28,956 nucleotides of DNA from an uncultured Bacteroides sp. (GTDB lineage: Bacteria; Bacteroidota; Bacteroidia; Bacteroidales; Bacteroidaceae). The position numbers and the translations under genes were made by a program. The stretch spans positions 1-28,956 of the forward strand of contig USQO01000021.1 in assembly GCA_900556845.1 (NCBI GenBank). The letters are read 5' to 3'. Shown here one piece after another: positions 16,117-24,297 of the stretch. The notes beneath the pieces are model-generated. The model was not told where the DNA came from, did not search any database, and worked only from the letters and a program-made list of their open reading frames with translations. Numbering within the stretch: the first letter of the stretch is position 1; each line of letters starts with the position of its first letter.

Positions 16117-16777
16117 TTACAGGTTTCAACTCTTTGAGCTGATGAATCATATCGACCATATCCGGTGCACCAAAAACAGCATTTCCTGCGACAAGTACAT
16201 CTGCACCAGCGTCTACCAACATTTGTCCGGTTGTTAAGTTAACACCACCATCTACTTGTATGAGAGCGTGTGAGCCTGTTCTGGTAATTAACTCACGCAG
16301 TTCACGCACTTTTTTCAAAGTATTTGGAATAAACTTCTGCCCGCCAAAGCCTGGGTTCACACTCATAAGCAACACCATATCTACTTCGGTAATTATATCT
16401 TCCAGCATCGCTACCGGTGTAGAAGGGTTCAAAGTTACACCAGCTTTCATTCCTGCTTCTTTTATTTGCTGAACAACGCGATGCAAGTGCGTGCAAGCTT
16501 CAAAATGAACGTTCATCATCATCGCCCCAGTTTCTTTCACTTCTTTGATGAACTTTTCAGGCTGAACAATCATCAGATGCACATCCAGCGGCTTCTTGGT
16601 AATCTGAGACACGTATTTTAGGACCGGAAAGCCAAATGATATATTAGGAACAAATACTCCGTCCATAATATCGATATGCAACCAGTCGGCTTCACTGTTA
16701 TTCACTTTCTCTAAATCATCCTGCAGATGCGCAAAATCAGCAGAAAGCATAGATGGAGAAATCAAAACTTTACTCAT
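16106..16777 (-). CDS. rpe: Ribulose-phosphate 3-epimerase
   Basis: A 223-residue TIM-barrel enzyme of the pentose phosphate pathway that interconverts ribulose-5-phosphate and xylulose-5-phosphate; cytoplasmic. Diagnostic strands are intact: SPSMLSADFAHL at the N-terminus, HIDIMDGVFVPNISFG (metal-binding His and Asp), VHLMI, MSVNPGFGGQKF, and IQVDGGVN with the second catalytic Asp. Length is normal. It is first in a minus-strand operon with comEC, with which it overlaps. Confidence 0.96.
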   Translation of the reverse strand: MSKVLISPSMLSADFAHLQDDLEKVNNSEADWLHIDIMDGVFVPNISFGFPVLKYVSQITKKPLDVHLMIVQPEKFIKEVKETGAMMMNVHFEACTHLHRVVQQIKEAGMKAGVTLNPSTPVAMLEDIITEVDMVLLMSVNPGFGGQKFIPNTLKKVRELRELITRTGSHALIQVDGGVNLTTGQMLVDAGADVLVAGNAVFGAPDMVDMIHQLKELKPVNEQ

Positions 16778-16808
16778 TTATTAAAGATTTTAATTTTTAA
16801 AGATGAAG

Positions 16809-16816
16809 CAAAGATA
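16809..16816 (-). promoter_or_regulatory. -7 box for rpe-comEC
   Basis: Minus-strand TATCTTTG, a full match to TAnnTTTG, 31 nt before the rpe ATG. The only upstream TTTG (16832-16829) is too close to be a normal -33 box. Confidence 0.55.
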
Positions 16817-16848
16817 AGATTTTTTTTACAAACTGCCATAACAAGCTG

Positions 16849-18153
16849 TCAATTAGGCAAAATAAAACGAAAACCTAACTGCAAATTAAAATTAAACGGA
16901 TGTTCTTTTCTTATGGTCAAAGTTTCTTCGCCATCATCAAAATAATAAGCCATACCAGGTTCTACATATATACCAGACCAGTTGCTGAATTTAAACTGTA
17001 ATCCTGCAGCCAAAGTCAAGGAGAACTGAAGATTATCTATATCCATCCGTTCTTCCTCTTTCCTTACCGTCTGCCGGCTTACACTTGTACTGATACTCTT
17101 TGCAGAAATACACTTTTCAATCATACCTCCAGCCGATGCATACACATCCCAATAACGATTACTCCAGATATTACGATGCAGTTTCAGAGGAACGCCCAAA
17201 TAATGCAGTTTCTGTTCACTGTCAATATATGAAGAACCCGTTCCCGAATGCAAGTTGGAGGATAACATTGTATAATTTAAGCCAGTTTCAATTCCCCACT
17301 TCTCATTAATACGATAATGTACGGAAGCACCGATAGTCACAGGCATCGCATGCTCTACGTCCGACTTTACTTCTTCTTCACGGGCACTATATAAAATCTG
17401 ACTATACACATAATTTGCATCATTTACAGGAGTTGTCAAATCACCGTTTGCAACATGCATAGATGCACCGCGGGAAAATGAAGTAAATCCTTGATAAGTA
17501 TTGGATGAAGCGAGCGGAGAGTTGCCATAATTCAAACCAATTTCCAATTTAGATCTAGACAACTTTTCTTTGTCCGCATTTACAGATCTGTAGTTCCGCG
17601 CAGAATAAGTTCTACGGGGAGCATTCTCTATATCAATAGTATTCTCTTGCACTTTTTGCGAGTGCTCAACAGCAGTCTTACTTTCATCAGCATCATCAGT
17701 CTGTGAAAAAGCAACTTCATGCGCATCTGCCAAATTATCCAGATCTTCGGATGAAGAATCTGTAAGCTCATCTTCAGAAATCTGCCGAACTGACATTTCA
17801 GAACGATTGTCAGCAAGAATCTGTTCCACAGCACTACTTGCCGATACTTCATCTTGCGGCGTTTCCAAATCAGATATTTTCTTTTCTTCCTCAGACAGAG
17901 GTAAGACATCTGTTGTAACAGGAAGTTTCATTTCCTGAACCTCATCTGTCAGCCACACACTCCAAACAGAAACCAATGTCATGACAACCACAGCTGCTGC
18001 TGCCACCGTCTGCCATCGTTTCCACATAGGAATTGCCTTTGGAGGTGTCTGCAATTCCTTCTCAAGCTCTTCCCACAATCCTGCCGGAACTGGCTCAAGA
18101 TAATCATCCAGCTCTTCTTTCACCTGTCTGGCCCATTTATCTTCGTTTCTCAT
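16849..18153 (-). CDS. Dual-membrane anti-sigma factor: cytoplasmic helix, TM segment, outer-membrane beta-barrel
   Basis: A 434-residue protein whose layout spans both membranes. Residues 1-45 are a charged cytoplasmic helix pair (WARQVKEELDDYLEPVPAGLWEELEKEL) of anti-sigma type. Residues 48-68 form one hydrophobic helix. Residues about 70-195 are an acidic, Ser-rich linker, and 200-434 are alternating beta strands of a PF13568-like barrel ending in LQLGFRFILPN. There is no signal peptide other than the TM helix. It is joined to the ECF sigma gene by a 1-nt TAATG overlap, the usual sign of a sigma/anti-sigma pair. It resembles the Dma proteins reported in B. thetaiotaomicron, one of which affects vesiculation. 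A plain 'porin family' label would miss the N-terminal part. Confidence 0.85.
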   Translation of the reverse strand: MRNEDKWARQVKEELDDYLEPVPAGLWEELEKELQTPPKAIPMWKRWQTVAAAAVVVMTLVSVWSVWLTDEVQEMKLPVTTDVLPLSEEEKKISDLETPQDEVSASSAVEQILADNRSEMSVRQISEDELTDSSSEDLDNLADAHEVAFSQTDDADESKTAVEHSQKVQENTIDIENAPRRTYSARNYRSVNADKEKLSRSKLEIGLNYGNSPLASSNTYQGFTSFSRGASMHVANGDLTTPVNDANYVYSQILYSAREEEVKSDVEHAMPVTIGASVHYRINEKWGIETGLNYTMLSSNLHSGTGSSYIDSEQKLHYLGVPLKLHRNIWSNRYWDVYASAGGMIEKCISAKSISTSVSRQTVRKEEERMDIDNLQFSLTLAAGLQFKFSNWSGIYVEPGMAYYFDDGEETLTIRKEHPFNFNLQLGFRFILPN

Positions 18154-18704
18154 TATTGATTCTGTTTTCTATAATCGTTAATCTTTTTCATCAATATTTT
18201 TTTTGCTCTAAAAAACTGAGAAGAAGAGGTATGCTCTGTTATCCCCAACATCTCGCCTATCTGCTTATGGCTTTTTTCTTCAAATACATATAAATTGAAT
18301 ACAGTTCGATAACCATCAGGCAATTCCTGTATAAACTGCATCAGAACTTTTTTAGGAACAACAGGCAAATCGTCATCCTCATCAGATAAATCCGGCAATG
18401 TTTCCATCGGAACTTCTTGCTGAACAAGCGTATTTTTCTTTCGAAGAAAACCCAAGGCTTCATTAATCATCACCCGGTTTAGCCAAGCTTTCAGTGAGCC
18501 TTCACCCTGATAATTAAACTGTTTTATGGTTTTAAAGATATGGATGAAGCCATCATGCAATACATCCTCGGCCATTTCCCTGTCCCCAACATAACGGATA
18601 CAAAGCGTTATCAACTGCCGAGCATACCGCTCGTACAATTGCTTGCGGGCCAGATTATTTTCTTTTCCGCACTCTAACGCCAATTCCTGTTCATTCATCT
18701 CCAT
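18153..18704 (-). CDS. ECF RNA polymerase sigma factor
   Basis: A 183-residue sigma-70 family (ECF type) factor with only regions 2 and 4. Region 2 lies about residues 25-95: LYERYARQLITLCIRYVGDREMAEDVLHDGF, then FNYQGEGSLKAWLNRVMINEALGFLRKK. An acidic linker (DLSDEDDDLP) follows, then region 4 with LPDGYRTVFNLYVFEEKSHKQIGEMLGITE and a helix-turn-helix near residues 145-170. The downstream gene encodes its likely anti-sigma partner. The first ATG at 18704 is used; an ATG two codons later is possible. Its -7 box overlaps one arm of an inverted repeat shared with the divergent lipoprotein gene, hinting at autoregulation. Confidence 0.93.
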   Translation of the reverse strand: MEMNEQELALECGKENNLARKQLYERYARQLITLCIRYVGDREMAEDVLHDGFIHIFKTIKQFNYQGEGSLKAWLNRVMINEALGFLRKKNTLVQQEVPMETLPDLSDEDDDLPVVPKKVLMQFIQELPDGYRTVFNLYVFEEKSHKQIGEMLGITEHTSSSQFFRAKKILMKKINDYRKQNQ

Positions 18705-18729
18705 TTGTATTCATATAATGACGACAATG

Positions 18730-18737
18730 CAAAAATA
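18730..18737 (-). promoter_or_regulatory. -7 box for the ECF sigma operon
   Basis: Minus-strand TATTTTTG, a full match to TAnnTTTG, 25 nt before the sigma ATG. It overlaps the left arm of the inverted repeat at 18734-18797. Confidence 0.6.
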
Positions 18738-18797
18738 CTGCATCATGCATTGCTCTTTTTATTATTAAAATGTTTTAACACACAACGATGCAGTATT
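18734..18797. repeat. 11-bp inverted repeat in the sigma/NigD divergent promoter region
   Basis: AATACTGCATC (18734-18744) is exactly inverted as GATGCAGTATT (18787-18797), separated by 42 nt. Each copy therefore reads GATGCAGTATT in the direction of the gene it faces: 29 nt before the sigma ATG and 47 nt before the NigD-like ATG. ATGCATT also occurs twice nearby (18745-18751 and 18808-18814). A shared operator or sigma-specific element is inferred. Confidence 0.6.
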
Positions 18798-18844
18798 CAT
18801 ACAATTCATGCATTTTGGAAATAAAACAAATAAATGAATAAGTT

Positions 18845-19600
18845 ATGAAACCGATAAAACATTTTTTTCTTTTGACTGCTTTGGCCATAACTTCAACATT
18901 CCAATCATGTTTGGACGAAGATAAAAATACGGTTACTTATCAACCTGCTGTCGGCACCGTAGATAACGAGAATGGCAAGCTATTGTTTGATACAGATTAT
19001 TATGGTGTTTTAGAACCTCTGAATACCACGATATTTTCAAATTACGATGCAGATGAAGACGGACAGCGCGTAATGGCTTCGATTGTATTCATGGACAACT
19101 CTGAAACCCCAAAAACTGACAACTATAAACAGATTCAAGTTTTAGAGCTCTATAAAATACTGACTAAGAATGCAGATAGCCTTGCCGAAGGACAAGAAGA
19201 TGTTTACGGAAACGATCCTATATTGATTTCTGGCGGATACATCAGCAAAGAGCATCTGAATCTGGAATTTAATATCTGGAGAAACGACGCAAGCATTGCA
19301 CACCGTATCAGTTTGGTGCTTACAGAAAAGTCTGAATTGGACGAGAGCGGAATGATTCATGTAGAGTTAAGACACAATGCAGAAAGCGACCAGCAGTATA
19401 CACTGGCATGGGGATTGGTATCCTTCAATCTCTCCAGCATACCAGGGTATAACGATGAAAACTTTAAGGGATTTATCATAGAGCATAACGGCCAGAATGG
19501 ACAAACATCTACTGTCACAATCAAGAAAGACGACAATAAGGCCAAGTCCAATCAAACCGGAATGTCCGTTCCCATAAGCGAATGTACATACATAGAATAA
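18845..19600 (+). CDS. NigD-like lipoprotein
   Basis: A 251-residue predicted outer-membrane lipoprotein. The signal ends at Cys22 (STFQSC), followed by LDEDKN, an acidic stretch of the kind seen on surface-exported Bacteroides lipoproteins. The N-terminal beta domain (about 30-115) and the C-terminal domain (about 125-250) resemble the NigD_N and NigD_C families, which are common in Bacteroidales and of unknown function. A related gene is part of an operon linked to bacteriocin (nigrescin) production in Prevotella, but that role should not be carried over. It is a single gene, divergent from the ECF sigma operon and sharing its inverted repeat, so it may belong to that regulon. Confidence 0.83.
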   Translation: MKPIKHFFLLTALAITSTFQSCLDEDKNTVTYQPAVGTVDNENGKLLFDTDYYGVLEPLNTTIFSNYDADEDGQRVMASIVFMDNSETPKTDNYKQIQVLELYKILTKNADSLAEGQEDVYGNDPILISGGYISKEHLNLEFNIWRNDASIAHRISLVLTEKSELDESGMIHVELRHNAESDQQYTLAWGLVSFNLSSIPGYNDENFKGFIIEHNGQNGQTSTVTIKKDDNKAKSNQTGMSVPISECTYIE

Positions 19601-19628
19601 TCCTAAACCTTCAATATACACTAAAGTT

Positions 19629-19685
19629 AAAAGACCTGACCTTAACGAAAAAAGACCTGAACTTATCATAAGTCAGGTCTTTTTT
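19629..19685. terminator. Terminator with a duplicated 5' arm between NigD-like gene and fmt
   Basis: The 3' arm TAAGTCAGGTCTTTTTT (19669-19685) can pair with AAAAAAGACCTGAACTTA (19648-19665) with one bulged base. It can also pair with an upstream copy, AAAAGACCTGACCTTA (19629-19644), again with one bulge. A- and T-tracts suit both converging genes. Confidence 0.85.
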
Positions 19686-19697
19686 ATTTGGTATTAA

Positions 19698-20669
19698 CTA
19701 ACGGACAACAGTACCTTCTGTGAACCGGAACCCGCGGAGGAAATCCGCAACCTCCATTCTCTTCTTGCCGGCCAACTGCAAAGATAAGATATCCACATAT
19801 CCATCTGGAACAGCTACACGGAAATAAGTCTTCTGGTCGGTAACAATACTTCCAACTGGCAAATCATGAACTTCAAAAATCTTTGCAGATTCATAAACCT
19901 TCAACGTCACCGGAGCAGCATCCCCCTGATGCAATTCAGTCCATGCAGCCGGATACGGCGACAACCCTCTGATAAAATCGTATACCTTCTTTACTCCCTT
20001 ATTCCAGTCTATGCGGCAAGTTTCCTTAAAGATTTTAGGAGCCGGGCGCAAATCAGCCTCATCAGCCAGCTTTTCTTGAGGAGTCGTTACAATATTTCCT
20101 TCCAGAATAGCATCCACAGTTTTTAGAACCAAATCTCCTCCCAACATCATCAGGCGATTGTATACTACCTCTACATTATCCGTATCAGCAATGGGCACAC
20201 GCACCTGGTCGATAATCTCACCGGTATCAATCTCATGTTTCAGGAAAAAAGTCGTGATACCCGTTTCCGTATCTCCGTTAATCACGGCCCAGTTGATAGG
20301 AGCCGCCCCACGATACTGCGGCAACAGCGAAGCATGCAGGTTGAAAGTTCCCATCGGAGGCATATTCCACACAACCTCCGGCAACATTCTGAAAGCAACC
20401 ACAATCTGTAAGTCAGCTTTCAACGCTCGCAGTGTTTCCACAAACGTTTCATCTTTCAGCTTCTCCGGCTGCAAAATATTCAATCCCTGCGATAATGCAT
20501 ACTGCTTAACAGGGCTGGGTTGCAGCACACTGCCGTGACGGCCTACCGGTTTATCAGGCATTGTTATCACTCCAACCACATTGTATCCGCCCTCAACCAG
20601 ACGTTTCAAACTCTCAACTGCAAACTCGGGAGTTCCCATATAAACAATACGTAAATCTTTCTTTTCCAT
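19698..20669 (-). CDS. fmt: Methionyl-tRNA formyltransferase
   Basis: A 323-residue enzyme that formylates initiator Met-tRNA with 10-formyl-tetrahydrofolate, needed for efficient bacterial translation initiation. The N-terminal formyltransferase domain (1-205) begins RIVYMGTPEFAVESL and has the catalytic segment FNLHASLLPQYRGAAPINWA (Asn and His) and the downstream Asp in HEIDTGEII. The C-terminal tRNA-binding OB-like domain covers about 210-323, with RGLSPYPAAWT. Length is normal. It is the last gene of a sua5-CLC-fmt operon, 14 nt after the CLC gene. def, its frequent partner, is not in the window. Confidence 0.97.
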   Translation of the reverse strand: MEKKDLRIVYMGTPEFAVESLKRLVEGGYNVVGVITMPDKPVGRHGSVLQPSPVKQYALSQGLNILQPEKLKDETFVETLRALKADLQIVVAFRMLPEVVWNMPPMGTFNLHASLLPQYRGAAPINWAVINGDTETGITTFFLKHEIDTGEIIDQVRVPIADTDNVEVVYNRLMMLGGDLVLKTVDAILEGNIVTTPQEKLADEADLRPAPKIFKETCRIDWNKGVKKVYDFIRGLSPYPAAWTELHQGDAAPVTLKVYESAKIFEVHDLPVGSIVTDQKTYFRVAVPDGYVDILSLQLAGKKRMEVADFLRGFRFTEGTVVR

Positions 20670-20683
20670 CCTATTTCTTTCTA

Positions 20684-22486
20684 TTATTCTGCTGAAAAAT
20701 CAACAAGTACCTGACGGTACGCATTAAATATCTTCGATTTTGAGACAAATCCCATATACTTGCCATCACTATCCAGCACAGGCAAATTCCAGGCTTTCGT
20801 ATCATCGAATTTTTTCATCACCGACTCCATAGAGTCATCAATATGGACAACTGCCGGAGGAGAAGTCATGAAGCGGTCTACCTTAAAACGACGATACAAT
20901 TCCTGTCTGAACATGATATTACGGATATCATCCAGAATAACCACCCCTATGAAGTCGCCCTGATAACCCACTACAGGAAACAGGTTTCTTCTTGATTTGG
21001 ATATCACCTTGACCATTTCTCCCAAATCCATGTCCGGACTGACCTTCATAAAATCGTTTTCCACCACATTTTCAACATTCAGCAGTGTCAAAACCGCTTT
21101 GTCCTTATGATGCGTCAGCAACTCACCCTTCTTTGCAAGTCGCATCGAATAAATACTGTGCGGCTCGAACACAATAATCGTAAGATAAGCACATACCGAA
21201 ACAATCATCAGCGGAAGAAACAGACCATATCCACCTGTCAGTTCCGCAATCAGGAAGATACCGGTAAGCGGCGCATGCATAACCCCCGACATCAGTCCTG
21301 CCATCCCCATCAGTGCAAAGTTCTTTTCCGGAATATAAGTGCTACCTATATTAAAGGTATTGCAAACATGCGAAAACACAAAACCCGCAATACAGCCAAG
21401 GAACAAACTTGGAGCAAAAATACCACCACAACCTCCTCCACCATTGGTTGCACTGGAAGCAAAAACCTTCAGCAGAATAATCAGCAGCAAATACACGATG
21501 AGTAAATTCCCATTTCCATAGAATATAGAATTATTCATCACCGTATCCCAGTCCAGCGGAGAAGTTCCGTTAAGCAACAAGTGAATCGTATCATATCCTT
21601 CACCATACAACGGTGGGAAAAGGAATATTAAGATACTCAACATCGTTCCTCCTATCACAAACTTCACATAAGGGTTAGCATACTTTCTAAAAATATCCTC
21701 TATCCAGTTCATCGAACGGGTAAAATACCAGGCTATCAGTCCGCAGAAAATCCCCAACGCTATCGCATAAGGAATGCGTTCCAACGCAAAAGGATGATCC
21801 AGACTAAACTGGAACATCGCCTCCGTTCCCGTCATCAGGTACGCCATCGAAGCAGCCGTAACACTGGATATCAACAAAGGAAGCAGAGAAGCCATCGTAA
21901 GGTCTATCATCAGTACTTCCAACGTAAAGACCAGTCCCGCTATAGGCGCCTTGAAGATACCCGAAACAGCACCGGCAGCACCACAGCCCACCAAAAGCAT
22001 CAGTGTTTTATGATCCATTCGGAACAAACTGCCCAAGTTAGACCCGATAGCCGAGCCCGTCAGTACAATAGGAGCTTCGGCTCCTACAGAACCACCAAAA
22101 CCGATGGTAATGGCCGAAGCACATACAGAAGACCACATGTTATGTTTCTTTATCCGGCTTTGCCTGCGCGAAATGGCATACAAGATTTTCGTAACTCCAT
22201 GCCCGATGTCATCCCGCACCACCTTACGGATAAACAACCCCGTCAGAAAGATACCCACTACCGGATAAACCAGATATAACCAGTTAGCTCCTGTGCTATC
22301 AAAGTTCTCGGTAAGAAACTCCTTAATGTATTCCACCAGAAACTTCAGCACATAAGCAGCCAAGGCAGTAAATATTCCGACGAGGAAACTCAGAATCAGT
22401 ACAAACTGCTTTTCAGTGATATGTCTTTCTCTCCACACGATAAAACGCTGGAAAAGAGAAAGCTTTTCCTTCGTAACCGTTTCCAT
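20684..22486 (-). CDS. CLC-family chloride transporter or channel with two CBS domains
   Basis: A 600-residue inner-membrane anion transport protein. About ten membrane helices occupy residues 25-440, including the filter segments GFGGSVGAEAPIVL (gating Glu137) and GGGCGGIFAPSLFLG. The inner proton-pathway Glu of E. coli ClcA (FIIEEM, second Glu) aligns with Val here (FTLEVLM), so whether it is a channel or a proton antiporter is open. The usual GSGIP loop is replaced by GHGVTK. Two CBS domains fill about 465-595 (MKVSPDMDLGEMVKVI and MTSPPAVVHIDDSMESVM), likely binding adenine nucleotides. It sits 10 nt after sua5 and 14 nt before fmt. Confidence 0.9.
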   Translation of the reverse strand: METVTKEKLSLFQRFIVWRERHITEKQFVLILSFLVGIFTALAAYVLKFLVEYIKEFLTENFDSTGANWLYLVYPVVGIFLTGLFIRKVVRDDIGHGVTKILYAISRRQSRIKKHNMWSSVCASAITIGFGGSVGAEAPIVLTGSAIGSNLGSLFRMDHKTLMLLVGCGAAGAVSGIFKAPIAGLVFTLEVLMIDLTMASLLPLLISSVTAASMAYLMTGTEAMFQFSLDHPFALERIPYAIALGIFCGLIAWYFTRSMNWIEDIFRKYANPYVKFVIGGTMLSILIFLFPPLYGEGYDTIHLLLNGTSPLDWDTVMNNSIFYGNGNLLIVYLLLIILLKVFASSATNGGGGCGGIFAPSLFLGCIAGFVFSHVCNTFNIGSTYIPEKNFALMGMAGLMSGVMHAPLTGIFLIAELTGGYGLFLPLMIVSVCAYLTIIVFEPHSIYSMRLAKKGELLTHHKDKAVLTLLNVENVVENDFMKVSPDMDLGEMVKVISKSRRNLFPVVGYQGDFIGVVILDDIRNIMFRQELYRRFKVDRFMTSPPAVVHIDDSMESVMKKFDDTKAWNLPVLDSDGKYMGFVSKSKIFNAYRQVLVDFSAE

Positions 22487-22496
22487 AACCTGCAGC

Positions 22497-23063
22497 TTAC
22501 TCCCTTATGATTTTCACAACGCCGCCTGCACCCAGACGGATAATACTGGAAGGTTTGGGGTGTCCGGTTTCTTCACGACGGTAATCCACCACATAATCCA
22601 CTGCGTTAAGAATTTCTTCACTGATTTCACTGAACACAGCAGCAGCCGGCTCGCCACTGATATTGGCCGAAGTAGAAACAATCGCTTTCCGGAAGCGGAA
22701 ACAAAGCTGACGTGAAAACTCTTCATTGGTCACACGGATACCCACACTGCCGTCCTCCGCTATCAGATTAGGGGCCAGATTACGGGCTCCGTCATAAATT
22801 ATTGTCAACGGGCGTGTAGCCATCTCTATCAAATCCCACGCCACCACAGGTACATCCTTTACATAAAAATCAACTTTCACCGGACTGTCCACCAGTACCA
22901 GCATAGCTTTACTGTCGGCGCGTTTTTTTATCTCGTATACTCTGCGGACCGCTTCTTCGTTTGTAGCATCACAGCCTATTCCCCACACCGTATCCGTAGG
23001 GTATAAAATAACACCGCCTTTTTGCAGCACTTCGCATGCCTTCTTAATTTCATCTTTCATCAT
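22497..23063 (-). CDS. tsaC: L-threonylcarbamoyladenylate synthase (Sua5/YrdC/TsaC)
   Basis: About 188 residues, the short TsaC-type form. It makes threonylcarbamoyl-AMP from threonine, bicarbonate and ATP for the universal t6A37 tRNA modification. Core motifs are present: GGVILYPTDTVWGIGCDA near the N-terminus, IKKRADSKAMLVLV (the KR..K substrate lysines), the conserved GIRV segment, and STSANISGEPA. A longer frame begins with TTG at 23081, but the -7 box at 23096-23103 and the double ATG at 23063/23060 favour a start there. It is first in an operon with the CLC gene and fmt. Linking t6A and formyl-Met genes gives the operon a translation theme. Confidence 0.94.
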   Translation of the reverse strand: MMKDEIKKACEVLQKGGVILYPTDTVWGIGCDATNEEAVRRVYEIKKRADSKAMLVLVDSPVKVDFYVKDVPVVAWDLIEMATRPLTIIYDGARNLAPNLIAEDGSVGIRVTNEEFSRQLCFRFRKAIVSTSANISGEPAAAVFSEISEEILNAVDYVVDYRREETGHPKPSSIIRLGAGGVVKIIRE

Positions 23064-23095
23064 ATCCAGTACTTTTTTCAAGTGTCTATACCCTA

Positions 23096-23103
23096 CAAAA
23101 TTA
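23096..23103 (-). promoter_or_regulatory. -7 box for tsaC-CLC-fmt
   Basis: Minus-strand TAATTTTG, a full match to TAnnTTTG, 32 nt before the ATG at 23063. Confidence 0.55.
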
Positions 23104-23170
23104 CGAAGGATTTTTCAGATGTACCAAGAAAAACCACAAATTATACATTTCATTTGTATGAGTTCTTTCG

Positions 23171-23178
23171 TATTTTTG
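23171..23178 (+). promoter_or_regulatory. -7 box for dinB
   Basis: TATTTTTG ends 29 nt before the dinB ATG. A TTTG at 23153-23156 is only 14 nt upstream, closer than the usual 19. I saw no clear LexA-type palindrome here. Confidence 0.5.
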
Positions 23179-23207
23179 CAAAACAGCCCCTTTTAAAAAG
23201 AATAAAC

Positions 23208-24287
23208 ATGACTTACGAACGTAAAATTATTCATATCGATATGGATGCTTTTTATGCCTCGGTAGAACAGCGCGACTTTCCCGAACTGAAAGGCAAACCC
23301 ATAGCCGTAGGCCATGCCGACGAACGGGGTGTAGTGGCAGCAGCGAGCTATGAAGCCCGCAAATTTGGTGTCCGCTCTGCCATGTCGTCTCAAAAAGCCA
23401 GGAAACTCTGTCCCGAACTTATTTTTGTAGAAGGACGCATGGAGGTTTACAAGGCAGTGTCTGCCCAGATACATCAGATATTCCATGAATATACCGACAT
23501 CATCGAACCGCTTTCACTAGATGAAGCCTTTCTGGATGTCACCAATAACAAAAAAGGAATCTCACTTGCTGTAGACATTGCCAAAGAAATAAAGCAAAGA
23601 ATCCGCAACGAATTGCAACTGACCGCTTCGGCGGGTGTTTCGTATAATAAATTTCTTGCTAAAATAGCTTCCGATTACCGCAAGCCTAACGGTCTGTGCA
23701 CGATACATCCGGAACTGGCACTCGATTTCATCGCCCGGCTGCCTATAGAAGCTTTTTGGGGCATCGGCCCCGTCACCGCCAAGAAAATGCACAGTTTCGG
23801 TATATACAACGGACTTACACTTCGCAACTGCTCACAGGAGATGCTGCAACGGCAATTTGGCAAAGCCGGCTTACTGTATTACGATTTTGCCCGCGGCATT
23901 GACAACCGCCCTGTCGAACCCGAACGGATACGCAAGTCCATCGGCTGCGAACATACACTGGAAAAAGACACTTCGCTCACCTCTTCGCTTATCATAGAGC
24001 TTTATCATGTAGCAACCGAACTCTGCAGACGGCTGGAAAAAAAACAATTCAAGGGAAGTACCCTGACACTAAAGGTTAAATTTCATGATTTCACACAGAT
24101 AACCCGCAGTATCAGCCACAGTACTCCCCTTTCAGAGCTCAAGGACATTTTGCCTTTGGCCAAAAAATTATTGAAAGAAACCGATTATGCCCAGCATCCC
24201 GTCCGTCTTTTAGGACTGTCTGTTTCCAATCCCGAAAGCGAAAAGACAAGGAACGAGTGGATACAACTGACACTCGATTTCAAGTAA
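23208..24287 (+). CDS. dinB: DNA polymerase IV (Y-family)
   Basis: A 359-residue error-prone translesion polymerase. Palm catalytic acids are present: Asp11 in IHIDMDAFYASVE, and Asp105/Glu106 in SLDEAFLDVT. SYEARKFGVRSAMS (incoming nucleotide) and ASAGVSYNKFLAKIASDYRKPNG follow, then the helix-hairpin thumb (FWGIGPVTAKKM) and the little-finger domain. The extreme C-terminus QLTLDF is a sliding-clamp binding motif. The open frame extends back to 23022, but the -7 box and homology favour the ATG at 23208. It is a single gene, divergent from tsaC and convergent with the fucosidase gene, leaving only 10 bp between stops with no hairpin seen. Confidence 0.95.
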   Translation: MTYERKIIHIDMDAFYASVEQRDFPELKGKPIAVGHADERGVVAAASYEARKFGVRSAMSSQKARKLCPELIFVEGRMEVYKAVSAQIHQIFHEYTDIIEPLSLDEAFLDVTNNKKGISLAVDIAKEIKQRIRNELQLTASAGVSYNKFLAKIASDYRKPNGLCTIHPELALDFIARLPIEAFWGIGPVTAKKMHSFGIYNGLTLRNCSQEMLQRQFGKAGLLYYDFARGIDNRPVEPERIRKSIGCEHTLEKDTSLTSSLIIELYHVATELCRRLEKKQFKGSTLTLKVKFHDFTQITRSISHSTPLSELKDILPLAKKLLKETDYAQHPVRLLGLSVSNPESEKTRNEWIQLTLDFK

Positions 24288-24297
24288 TCCCATCACT

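Noticed and set aside
16849..18153. Simple porin or outer-membrane protein
   Set aside because: There is no cleavable signal peptide, and the N-terminal 45 residues plus internal membrane helix and sigma-gene overlap fit an anti-sigma factor fused to a barrel.
23022..23207. N-terminal extension of DinB from 23022
   Set aside because: It overlaps the start of tsaC and both divergent promoters, and DinB homology begins at ATG 23208.
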